From Hallerella sp963660435 (GTDB lineage: Bacteria > Fibrobacterota > Fibrobacteria > Fibrobacterales > Fibrobacteraceae), in NCBI GenBank assembly GCA_963660435.1, contig CAVKYI010000044.1, positions 1 to 15,891 on the forward strand: DNA of 15,891 bases, in the 5' to 3' direction. A program made the translations under genes and the position numbers. Within the stretch, counting starts at the first letter, position 1; each line of letters starts with the position of its first letter. Below the pieces are notes generated by a model, which was not told the DNA's origin, ran no database searches, and was given only the letters and a program-made list of their open reading frames with translations. Below, in pieces: positions 1 to 9,755 of this stretch.

Positions 1-13
1 AAGTTCTGACCAT

Positions 14-152
14 GGATCCTACCTGCCTGTCGGCAGACAGGTCGGTCGCGGTGCTCCCTCCAGGATGACGGCGTAACGAGACTGTCGTTCGACATAACGA
101 ACCTTTACCGCCCGGCGTCATTCTGGAGGCTCTGAAAGAGCCGATAGAATCC
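14..152. repeat. Modular palindromic intergenic repeat, left copy
   Basis: The element is bounded by inverted 8-mers, GGATCCTA at 14-21 and TAGAATCC at 145-152 (reverse complement GGATTCTA). Inside are nested palindromes: CCTGTC-GGCA-GACAGG around 26-41, an arm CTCCAGGATGACGG at 58-71 facing CGTCATTCTGGAG at 116-128, and a hairpin GGCTCT-GAA-AGAGCC at 128-142. The core 58-128 matches 15776-15846 at 64 of 71 positions counted by eye, in the same orientation. There is no open frame that looks coding. It resembles a dispersed, possibly RNA-folding, intergenic repeat rather than an insertion sequence, since no transposase is present. The family name is unknown to me. Confidence 0.8.
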
Positions 153-213
153 ATTCCGCAGTTCAGAGCTTAGTTAGGAGATCTTGGAGCTTAGAAAAGC
201 GAAGCGATCCGCT

Positions 214-255
214 CTCTCCACTCTCAACGCTCCACACTCCACTCTCAAATTTCAA
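214..255. repeat. Degenerate 7-base tandem repeat at the 3' end of hemN
   Basis: Six consecutive heptamers follow each other without gaps: CTCTCCA, CTCTCAA, CGCTCCA, CACTCCA, CTCTCAA and ATTTCAA. The consensus is CnCTC(C/A)A, or TGGAGnG on the other strand. The last unit overlaps the hemN stop codon at 252-254. Together with the palindromic module at 14-152 it fills the 251 bases downstream of hemN. No classical hairpin-plus-T terminator for hemN is visible here. Confidence 0.6.
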
Positions 256-1610
256 ATCGTCTGGGAAAAGACGCCTTCGCGCTTCGTCTTTTGCATCAGC
301 GGATCGAGCTGCATCGCGAGATACCGGATGACGAGCGTTCCGAGTTCCGTCGCTTCGATTTCCGACTCGGACTTTTTCACCAGGAGTCCGTCCCGCTCCA
401 AGGCAAGAAGCCGCTCCCAACCGGAACCGACAACGCTTTTCTCTGTATCCGTCACCTGAAGTCGGCGGTTGCACATCAGCCGCTCGATGACATCCCGAAT
501 GACGCGTTCTTCGAACGAGAGCTCTTCGCAGCGGATTTCCGAAAGCAGGCCCGCTTCCTGAAGCTCCACGTATTTCACGCTTTCGTGAACGTTTTGCGAA
601 TAGGCGTTATCTAGCTGCGTAATGGCGCTTGAGCCGAAAGCATAGACTTCGCCAGTCGTTTCCCGGGTACAGTATCCCTGGAAATTCCGATGCAGTTTCC
701 CTTCCCGAAGCGCAAGCGATAGCGAATCTTCCGGCAAGACAAAATGATCCATCCCGACATCCCTAAATCCCGCATTCTTGAACATCTCCCGCGCCTTGAG
801 GAAGAATTCCAGTTTCTTGTGGGGAGAAGGAAGTTCAAACCGTTCCAGTGTCTTCTGCGCTTTCTTGACCCAGGGAACATGGGCGTAGCTGTAAAGCGCG
901 ATCCTGTCCGGACGGGCCTCGATCGCGGATTCCACGCTTCCGTAAAATCCGGCTTCCGTCTGGGACGGCAGACCGTAAATCAGGTCCAGGTTGATGCCCG
1001 AAAAATTCAGTTCCCGGGAAATCCGCAAGAGTTCCTTCACCGGCAAGAGCGAAGGTTCCCGCCCGACATTTCGAAGCACCTGGGGATCGAAGTCCTGGAT
1101 TCCGTAGCTCACGCGGTTAAATCCGATGCGCGCGAGTTCCTCCAAGCGGGCCTCGTCGATGCTTGCCGGATTGCATTCGATGGCAATCTCTGCCCGGGGA
1201 GAAAAGTCAAAACGCTCCCTGAGCCTATCCAAGACGGATTCCAGGAAGGAATAGGGAACGCTCGTCGGAGTCCCGCCGCCAAAATGGACTTGGGTCACGG
1301 TACGCTTCGAATCTATCCACGGAAGCTTCTCGTCCATTTCCCGAAAGAGGGCGCGAAAATAGCGGTCGCGGAATTCGACAGTCGGCAAAAGTTCCGACGT
1401 GCATCCGCAAAAAAGGCAACGCCTTGCGCAAAAGGGGACATGAAAATAGAAGCTCACGTTTTTCGGCCAAAGCTCGTTGGACTTCCGCCACACGCGTTCG
1501 ATTTGCGCCTTGTCCCTTGCCGCATGGAAAAGGTTCGCCGGAGGGTAGCTCGTATAACGGGGGGCGTTCGTGTTGTACTTCAGGAGAAGATCGATCATTC
1601 CGCTGTCCAT
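252..1610 (-). CDS. hemN: Oxygen-independent coproporphyrinogen III oxidase (HemN)
   Basis: Radical SAM enzyme that decarboxylates coproporphyrinogen III to protoporphyrinogen IX in anaerobic haem synthesis, in the cytoplasm. The N-terminal YNTNAPRYTSYP segment (residues 12-23) is the HemN signature. It is followed by the cluster motif CARRCLFCGC: C61, C65 and C68 bind the 4Fe-4S cluster, and C70 is the extra cysteine typical of true HemN rather than HemW. FGGGTPTS and the C-terminal HemN domain follow. At 452 residues it is the usual length. The start at 1610 is favoured because a TATATTAAG element lies 13 bases upstream, the spacing seen at other genes here; M5 (1598) is the alternative. 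It is transcribed divergently from the NlpC/P60 gene across 47 bases. No other haem gene is adjacent. Confidence 0.93.
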   Translation of the reverse strand: MDSGMIDLLLKYNTNAPRYTSYPPANLFHAARDKAQIERVWRKSNELWPKNVSFYFHVPFCARRCLFCGCTSELLPTVEFRDRYFRALFREMDEKLPWIDSKRTVTQVHFGGGTPTSVPYSFLESVLDRLRERFDFSPRAEIAIECNPASIDEARLEELARIGFNRVSYGIQDFDPQVLRNVGREPSLLPVKELLRISRELNFSGINLDLIYGLPSQTEAGFYGSVESAIEARPDRIALYSYAHVPWVKKAQKTLERFELPSPHKKLEFFLKAREMFKNAGFRDVGMDHFVLPEDSLSLALREGKLHRNFQGYCTRETTGEVYAFGSSAITQLDNAYSQNVHESVKYVELQEAGLLSEIRCEELSFEERVIRDVIERLMCNRRLQVTDTEKSVVGSGWERLLALERDGLLVKKSESEIEATELGTLVIRYLAMQLDPLMQKTKREGVFSQTI

Positions 1611-1657
1611 GGCCCTTAATATAACAATCGTACGCTCTTTTTTTTAGATTTAGCGCG
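1611..1657. promoter_or_regulatory. Divergent promoter region hemN / NlpC-P60 gene, probably leaderless in both directions
   Basis: Only 47 bases separate the two start codons. On the minus strand TATATTAAG (1623-1615) begins 13 bases before the hemN ATG. On the plus strand TAGATTTAG (1645-1653) begins 13 bases before the ATG at 1658. Neither start has a convincing Shine-Dalgarno sequence. If these are the -10/-7 elements, transcription would begin at or within a base or two of each ATG. The elements are seen; the function is inferred. Confidence 0.55.
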
Positions 1658-2176
1658 ATGAATGCTTTCCGTTCCATCCTGGGTTTCGCCCCGATTCTTC
1701 TTGTCATGTCGTGCACCATGCCGCCGCGCCCGAGCTACGACCGGGACTCTGCATCCTACCGTTTTTCGGAATCGGAAAAGACCGCGGAAAGGATGCTCCA
1801 GAACGCGACGGGAGAAGTAGCCGACTGGATGACCGTCGTAAAGCCATGGCTCGGAACGCCCTACAAATACGGCAAGGCGTCAAGGAGCGGAACGGACTGT
1901 TCCGGCTACGTCATGAACATCTACAGGGAAAAGGCGGAAATCTCGCTTCCCCACAGCTCCACGCAAATGTTCCAGATGGGGAAAAAGGTCAAGAAGGAAA
2001 ACTTGCAGACGGGAGATCTCGTGTTCTTTGGCGGAGGAAGCGGCGTCGATCACGTCGGAGTGTATCTCGGCGACGGAAACTTCACCCACGCGAGCACGTC
2101 GCGCGGAGTCATGATAAGCCCTCTCGCCGATTCCTATTGGCAACCGCGCTACAAGGGCGCACGGAGAATCCAATGA
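1658..2176 (+). CDS. NlpC/P60-family lipoprotein, probable peptidoglycan endopeptidase
   Basis: 172 residues. The N-terminus is a lipoprotein signal, a hydrophobic segment ending in VMSC with C19 as the lipidated cysteine, so the protein should be anchored in an envelope membrane. After a linker of about 40 residues comes an NlpC/P60 domain (about residues 65-172). It has the catalytic C81 in TDCSGYV, H132 in DHVGVYLG and a third polar residue H144 in THAST. The family cleaves D-Glu-diaminopimelate or related bonds in the peptide stems of peptidoglycan (E. coli Spr/MepS and NlpC type). No SH3b targeting domain is visible. The stop codon overlaps the next start as ATGA, so translation is probably coupled to pheA. 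The start sits 13 bases after a TAGATTT element and lacks a Shine-Dalgarno site. Confidence 0.9.
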   Translation: MNAFRSILGFAPILLVMSCTMPPRPSYDRDSASYRFSESEKTAERMLQNATGEVADWMTVVKPWLGTPYKYGKASRSGTDCSGYVMNIYREKAEISLPHSSTQMFQMGKKVKKENLQTGDLVFFGGGSGVDHVGVYLGDGNFTHASTSRGVMISPLADSYWQPRYKGARRIQ

Positions 2177-3033
2177 AAAAGAAAATCGCGTTCCAGGGAC
2201 GTCGAGGCGCATACAGCGAATGCGCGGCCCACTATCTCTTCGGAAAGGACATCGAAGTTCTTCCGATGGACACTTTCGAGGAAATCTACCGGGCGATAGA
2301 AACCGGCTCCGCAGACGGTGGCGCCATTCCCATCGAGAACTCGACCGCGGGATCCATCTACGAGAACTACGATCTGCTCGCCAAGTGGCGCCATCCGATT
2401 GTCGGCGAAGTCAAGCTGCAGATCGAGCATTGCCTCTGCGCAAACAAGGGGGCGAATCTCCAGACGATTCGTCGCGTCATGAGCCATCCGCAAGCGCTCG
2501 CCCAGTGCAGCCGCTTCTTTAGCGAACATCCGGACATCGAAAAGGTCGTATTCTTCGACACGGCGGGTTCCGCGGAAGAAGTCGCCAGACGAAAGAACCT
2601 CACCGACGGAGGAATCGCAAGCTCATACGCGGCAAGGCTCTACGGTCTAGACGTTCTCCAGTCGAATCTCGAAAACATCCAGGGCGTAAACTTCACCCGA
2701 TTTTACGCCATCCAGAAGGAACCTGTCCCCGTTTCCCCGAACGCAAGTCTCAAGACGGTCATTCTCTTTGAACTTTCCAACGACGACAAGCCCGGTTCGC
2801 TCTACGGAGCTCTCGGCGCGTTCGCCAAGAGAGGGATCAACATGACGCGCATCGAAAGCCGCCCGAACCCGGACAAGCCCTGGGGATACATCTTTTACGC
2901 GTCCCTCCTCGGCAACCCGAAAGATCCCACGGTCATCGAGGCGTTCGAAGAACTGAACCACTTCACGGCCTTCACCTACCGCCTGGGCTCCTTTGCTCCC
3001 GGCAAGACGGAACGCCTGAAATTCGAGCCCTAG
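2173..3033 (+). CDS. pheA: Prephenate dehydratase with C-terminal ACT domain
   Basis: Converts prephenate to phenylpyruvate, the committed step to phenylalanine, in the cytoplasm. 286 residues, the normal length of the monofunctional enzyme; there is no chorismate mutase domain. The catalytic domain (about residues 4-185) starts KIAFQGRRGAYSE and contains IPIENSTAGSI and the TRF motif at about residue 175, whose Thr is essential in the family. The ACT domain (about 195-275) carries ESRP beginning at E228, the phenylalanine-binding motif, so feedback inhibition is expected. The frame is open upstream to 1711 inside the NlpC gene, but homology begins at 2173, where ATGA overlaps the preceding stop. 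A hairpin lies 23 bases after the stop codon. Pairing with a cell-wall hydrolase has no obvious functional logic. Confidence 0.95.
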   Translation: MKKKIAFQGRRGAYSECAAHYLFGKDIEVLPMDTFEEIYRAIETGSADGGAIPIENSTAGSIYENYDLLAKWRHPIVGEVKLQIEHCLCANKGANLQTIRRVMSHPQALAQCSRFFSEHPDIEKVVFFDTAGSAEEVARRKNLTDGGIASSYAARLYGLDVLQSNLENIQGVNFTRFYAIQKEPVPVSPNASLKTVILFELSNDDKPGSLYGALGAFAKRGINMTRIESRPNPDKPWGYIFYASLLGNPKDPTVIEAFEELNHFTAFTYRLGSFAPGKTERLKFEP

Positions 3034-3049
3034 GATTTTCGATTCGGGA

Positions 3050-3183
3050 AAAAGCAAAAAAGTCCGCCCCAGAAGAGGCAGACTTTAATGAAACCGGGAA
3101 CCTCGGAAGGAAACATCTACGAGTTCCGAAGGCCTAGGCCTTGCGCGAACCTTTCGCCGAAGCTCTTTTCCGGTCACATTCAT
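3050..3183 (-). ncRNA. Candidate leftward small RNA or leaderless 32-codon mRNA
   Basis: The 277 bases between pheA and cvfB contain, on the minus strand, a sigma70-like TATACT (3191-3186). Upstream of it is TTGCCT (3212-3207, 15-base spacer) or CTTGCC with a 16-base spacer. Downstream is a structured stretch with a perfect 14-base palindrome AAGGCCTAGGCCTT, then a GGAACTCG/CGAGGTTCC hairpin with one bulge, and finally a hairpin with Ts at 3088-3056. An ATG at 3183 opens a 32-codon basic frame ending at TAA 3087-3085, directly before the hairpin. It does not match SRP RNA, tmRNA or a tRNA by eye. Promoter, structure and terminator are seen; existence of the transcript is inferred. Confidence 0.3.
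3056..3088. terminator. Hairpin terminator, better oriented for the minus strand
   Basis: AAAGTC (3059-3064) pairs with GACTTT (3081-3086), with a further GCC/GGC pairing inside after one mismatch. Read on the minus strand the stem is followed by Ts, then GC and more Ts. Read on the plus strand only the Ts within the stem are present, followed by AATG. It could end pheA transcription and also a leftward transcript. Confidence 0.5.
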
Positions 3184-3310
3184 AAAGTATATCCGTTTCG
3201 CCTTCAAGGCAAGAAATTTCTTGCGAGAGCATAGGCCAATGTAGGATATTCCGAGTTGGAAGAATCTCTTTCCTTTCAAATCCTTTTCTAACTTTCCTTC
3301 CGAGGTCACT

Positions 3311-4204
3311 ATGCACATTGGTCACTTTGAATACGCCCGAGTCGAAAGCCAAAAGCCGCAAGGCTTCTACCTGGAAGTCGAAAGCGGTGGACGCGTTCTG
3401 TTGCCGGCATCGAAAGCGCCAAGGGACTTGCGCGAAGGCGATGAGCTGGAAGTTTTCATCTATGTCGATAACGAAGGCCGTCCCATCGCGACAACCGAAG
3501 AGCCCTACGCGACGGTCGGCGAATTTGCCGTTCTGGAAGTCAAGGACGTAAACGACATCGGCGCGTTTCTCGACTGGGGCCTAGACAAGGACCTGATGCT
3601 TCCGTATAAGCAACAGCTGGGAACGCTCCGCCCGGGAGACCGCTGCGTCGTGTTCATTCTCGAAGACGAACGGACCGCGCGAATCGTCGCCACCGAAAAG
3701 ATCAAGGCGTTTATCGACCGCGACCCGAGAGACCTTCACGTTTCGCAAAAAGTCTCCTTGGCCGTCTATGACGTTGCGCCGGACCATGTCGATTTTCTTG
3801 TCGATTACCGTTACACAGGAAGGCTCCATCTCGACCCGAACAATACGGACACCTTCGAAATCGGAGACATCGGCGAAGGCTACATCCAGAACATTCGCGA
3901 GGACGGGCTGATCGCGCTCAGCCTGAAGCCTATCGGCTACCATGCGACGATGGACAACGCCAAGGACATCATGAAGAAGCTCGAAGAGGCCGGCGGTTCG
4001 CTCCCCTTTTCGGACAACAGTTCGCCCGAAGAAATTCAGCAGGAATTCGGCGTTTCCAAGAAAGCGTTCAAGAAAATCATCGGCGGGCTTTTCCGCCAGG
4101 GACGCATCGTCATCAGCGACCGCGAAATTCGCCTCGCGCCGAAAAGAGAACCGCGCCGCGAATTTTCCAGGCGCGCCTCCTTCAAGAAGTTTCGTACAAG
4201 ATAA
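3311..4204 (+). CDS. cvfB: CvfB/YitL-family S1-like RNA-binding protein
   Basis: 297 residues, the usual family length. The family has several OB-fold/S1-like domains followed by a C-terminal winged helix; in Staphylococcus aureus CvfB binds RNA and influences virulence gene expression. Seen here are successive beta-rich S1-like segments: residues 1-60 with LLPASKAPRDLREGDELEVFIY, 65-130 with DVNDIGAFLDWGLDKDLMLPY, and 140-220 ending in ALSLKPIGY. A winged-helix part at about 220-285 contains EEIQQEFGVSKKAFKKIIGGL, and the tail is short and arginine-rich. A GAGG lies seven bases before the ATG. The GH5 gene begins 15 bases downstream, so the two are probably co-transcribed. The target RNA in this organism cannot be inferred. 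Confidence 0.87.
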   Translation: MHIGHFEYARVESQKPQGFYLEVESGGRVLLPASKAPRDLREGDELEVFIYVDNEGRPIATTEEPYATVGEFAVLEVKDVNDIGAFLDWGLDKDLMLPYKQQLGTLRPGDRCVVFILEDERTARIVATEKIKAFIDRDPRDLHVSQKVSLAVYDVAPDHVDFLVDYRYTGRLHLDPNNTDTFEIGDIGEGYIQNIREDGLIALSLKPIGYHATMDNAKDIMKKLEEAGGSLPFSDNSSPEEIQQEFGVSKKAFKKIIGGLFRQGRIVISDREIRLAPKREPRREFSRRASFKKFRTR

Positions 4205-4219
4205 TTCGAGGATTTCCCC

Positions 4220-5233
4220 ATGATCGCGTTTCAAAAGGGCATGAATCTGGGCGGTTGGCTTTCCCAGTGCGACCATTCGAAAGACCGCTACGAGTCGTTC
4301 GTCACCGAAAGGGATTTCGAGCGAATTGCAGCCTGGGGCTTTGACCATGTGCGTCTTCCCTTCGACTACGAACTGCTCGAAACGGATTCCGGCGAGCCTC
4401 TCGACGAAAACTTCAAGTATCTCGACCGGGCCATCCAATGGGGAAATTCGTACAGGCTAAATGTAATCCTCGACCTGCACAAGACGGCGGGCTACGACTT
4501 CAACGACTTCGGGAACGCGGAAAGGAACAATCTTTTCGAAAGCGCCTCGGCAAGGGAACGCTTCTTGAACCTTTGGGACCGCGTATCCAAGCGCTACGCG
4601 TCGGAGACGAACGTCGCCTTTGAACTTTTGAACGAGGTGACGGACATTTCCTTTATCGAACCCTGGAACGGACTAATCGCCAAGGCGATAGAAACCATCC
4701 GGAGAAACGCAACGAGAACGCCCATCATCTACGGTGGCGTCTGCTGGAACAGCGCGGCATACGTTTCGAGGCTCCTGCCTCCGCCCACGGAAAACGTCAT
4801 CTACACGTTCCACCTTTACGAACCGCTTCTCTTTACGCACCAGAAGGCTCCCTGGGTCAAGGCGCTCGACAACGGAAAGGACATTCCCTACACGACGGAC
4901 ATGGAATTTTTCCGCAAGAATACCGAATGCCTGGGACTTGCCGGCGAAAACCTCTTCCGCTCTAACGCAAGGACAATGGGACCCGAATTTTTCGCCGACT
5001 TCCTGAAAGACGCCGTCGAATACGCCAGGCTTCAAAAGGTGCCGCTCTACTGCGGCGAATACGGGGTCATCGACCTTGCCGATTCCCGCGAAACGGTCAA
5101 ATGGTTCCGCGACGTGCAGGAAGTGTTCAAGCGGTATGATATCGGAAACGCCATCTGGAATTACAGGGAGATGTACTTCGGCTTTTGCGGTGCGCACTAC
5201 GAACCGCTCCGAAAGTTTTTGTTCGGGAAGTAA
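4220..5233 (+). CDS. Glycoside hydrolase family 5 (cellulase-like), cytoplasmic
   Basis: 337 residues forming a single GH5 (beta/alpha)8 domain with no extra modules. The start KGMNLGGWLS and WGFDHVRLPFDYE are typical of GH5. The acid/base is E139 in FELLNEV, the nucleophile is E280 in YCGEYGV, and H198/Y200 lie in FHLYEP. GH5 enzymes retain configuration and cleave beta-1,4-glucans, mannans or related glycosides; substrate cannot be assigned from the sequence alone. There is no signal peptide or lipobox: the protein begins MIAFQKG and runs straight into the barrel. It should therefore act in the cytoplasm, perhaps on imported oligosaccharides such as cellodextrins (inference). GAGGA lies upstream of the ATG, 15 bases after cvfB. 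Confidence 0.9.
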   Translation: MIAFQKGMNLGGWLSQCDHSKDRYESFVTERDFERIAAWGFDHVRLPFDYELLETDSGEPLDENFKYLDRAIQWGNSYRLNVILDLHKTAGYDFNDFGNAERNNLFESASARERFLNLWDRVSKRYASETNVAFELLNEVTDISFIEPWNGLIAKAIETIRRNATRTPIIYGGVCWNSAAYVSRLLPPPTENVIYTFHLYEPLLFTHQKAPWVKALDNGKDIPYTTDMEFFRKNTECLGLAGENLFRSNARTMGPEFFADFLKDAVEYARLQKVPLYCGEYGVIDLADSRETVKWFRDVQEVFKRYDIGNAIWNYREMYFGFCGAHYEPLRKFLFGK

Positions 5234-5317
5234 TTCATCCCATCCTTGCGACAAGGGCATTCCCCTTCGCGGATAAAATGTCCCTTCGCAGGCGACACAG
5301 AAAATCTTGGCAAAACC

Positions 5318-5330
5318 TATTATTTTCCGC
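5318..5330 (+). promoter_or_regulatory. Putative -10 element for the small lipoprotein gene
   Basis: TATTATTTTCCGC begins 41 bases before the ATG at 5359 and resembles the TAnnTTT elements of neighbouring genes. The 125-base gap after the GH5 gene also holds a small AAGGG-CATTC-CCCTT inverted repeat near 5251-5265 without a T run. The lipoprotein may therefore have its own promoter. Confidence 0.35.
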
Positions 5331-5358
5331 AAGGAAAATTCAACCAAGAGGTTTCGCC

Positions 5359-5547
5359 ATGAAAAAAGTCACCATTCTCGTTTTAGCAGCCGTTATCGGA
5401 ATTTGCCTGTCGGGATGTTCCCAAAAGGCCATTTCAAAATGCATCGAAGAACATCCGGGCTGCCGATGGAACTGCGAAGCGCAGCACGGTTTCGCTACGG
5501 ACTGGATTCTCCAGAATGCCGCCATCGAACGCACTTGCCAATGGTAA
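5359..5547 (+). CDS. Small cysteine-rich lipoprotein, function unknown
   Basis: 62 residues. The lipoprotein signal MKKVTILVLAAVIGICLSGC places the lipidated cysteine at C20. The mature part is only 43 residues and has four more cysteines (C28, C35, C39, C60), enough for two disulfides or a metal site, and three tryptophans. The pattern is C-x6-C-x3-C-x20-C. I do not recognise the family. The open frame extends upstream to 5185, but the signal peptide and the AAGAGG Shine-Dalgarno (5346-5351) fix the start at 5359. A terminator follows 12 bases after the stop. It lies downstream of the GH5 gene and converges on the pyruvate oxidoreductase gene. Confidence 0.75.
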   Translation: MKKVTILVLAAVIGICLSGCSQKAISKCIEEHPGCRWNCEAQHGFATDWILQNAAIERTCQW

Positions 5548-5559
5548 AAGGAATCCGAT

Positions 5560-5593
5560 AAAAAAGACTCCGCGCGAAGCGGAGCCTTTTTTC
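5560..5593. terminator. Bidirectional terminator between convergent genes
   Basis: An A run followed by GACTCCGC, loop GCGAA, then GCGGAGCC and a T run forms a stem with one A-C mismatch, flanked by As on one side and Ts on the other. It lies between the lipoprotein stop (5547) and the oxidoreductase stop (5611) and can serve both directions. Confidence 0.85.
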
Positions 5594-5610
5594 ACAAATC
5601 GGGAAAACCG

Positions 5611-9189
<3,579 letters not shown>

Positions 9190-9249
9190 AAACATCTCCA
9201 GAATGTATGTAAACATCTCGAGCATTAAGATTTTTCGAGATATTCATTC

Positions 9250-9258
9250 CTAAAACTA
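9250..9258 (-). promoter_or_regulatory. Putative promoter element for the pyruvate oxidoreductase gene
   Basis: TAGTTTTAG on the minus strand fits the TAnnTTT pattern of other units here and lies 69 bases before the ATG, leaving a leader with a Shine-Dalgarno site. A second candidate, TAATAAT, lies just upstream (about 9270-9264). The divergent intergenic region is 9190-9408 and contains no open frame that looks coding. Confidence 0.35.
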
Positions 9259-9375
9259 CATTATTATCCGAGCCAAAATGCGCAAAAAAATCAAAAAAAA
9301 GCGATTCGTCGGCAAAAATTACCGAAAGAGGACAAAGCCCGTTTCGATTCGCCTTCTCGTTACGCACCAAATTAT

Positions 9376-9382
9376 TATATTG
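9376..9382 (+). promoter_or_regulatory. Putative promoter element for the redox-protein/TatD unit
   Basis: TATATTG within an AT-rich stretch begins 33 bases before the ATG at 9409. AAGGAT (9398-9403) serves as a Shine-Dalgarno site. Confidence 0.35.
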
Positions 9383-9408
9383 CGCCAAAACCCCAGCAAG
9401 GATACCCC

Positions 9409-9750
9409 ATGAAGGATTTCGCGAAGAAATTTCACGCCGAACACCGCGGAAACTGCGCCATGGCAGTCTCTGCCGCCTGGGTAAGCGAACACGGTCTCGA
9501 TCCAAGCGAAATCGAGAGTTTCAGATCTTGCGGAGCGGGCAGAGCCGAAGGCGGCCTGTGCGGAGCGCTCTATGCGGCAATCCATTACCGTCCGGAAAAA
9601 AGGGCGGAAATCGTCCGGGAATTCGAAAAGGTCGCCGGCGGAACGCTTTGCCGGGAAATCCGTCCTAAAATGGACATGAGCTGCACGGAAAGAGTCGCAC
9701 TCGCCGCGGAGATTCTAGACAGTCTGTCACCAAAATCCAAGGATTCCTAG
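9409..9750 (+). CDS. Small cysteine-motif protein resembling the C_GCAxxG_C_C redox family
   Basis: 113 residues, no signal peptide, so cytoplasmic. Five cysteines are at C16 (GNCAMAV), C41 and C51 (in SCGAGRAEGGLCGALYAA), C81 and C92. The NCA-AV segment, the glycine-rich CG-GRA-GGLCGALYAA stretch and the two C-terminal cysteines resemble the C_GCAxxG_C_C family, proposed to be redox active. The central Cys of GCA appears to be Arg here, so the assignment is to the superfamily rather than the exact motif. No experimental function is known to me. The TatD-like gene starts 5 bases after the stop, so they form an operon. It is divergent from pyruvate:ferredoxin oxidoreductase, a low-potential electron source. 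Confidence 0.62.
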   Translation: MKDFAKKFHAEHRGNCAMAVSAAWVSEHGLDPSEIESFRSCGAGRAEGGLCGALYAAIHYRPEKRAEIVREFEKVAGGTLCREIRPKMDMSCTERVALAAEILDSLSPKSKDS

Positions 9751-9755
9751 CGACA

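Noticed and set aside
14..152. CRISPR array or insertion sequence at the left end
   Set aside because: There are no regularly spaced identical repeats, no transposase and no target duplication; the structure is nested palindromes.
163..474. Small minus-strand frame through the heptamer repeat (residues like ESGVWSVESGESG)
   Set aside because: It reads through the tandem repeat and overlaps the end of hemN in another frame; no promoter or ribosome site is seen.
1711..2172. In-frame upstream extension of pheA inside the NlpC/P60 gene
   Set aside because: The extension has no homology and the prephenate dehydratase domain begins at once after the ATG at 2173.
3090..3180. SRP RNA, because GGAAGGAAAC appears on the plus strand
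   Set aside because: The surrounding conserved helix-8 sequence and pairing expected for SRP RNA are missing.
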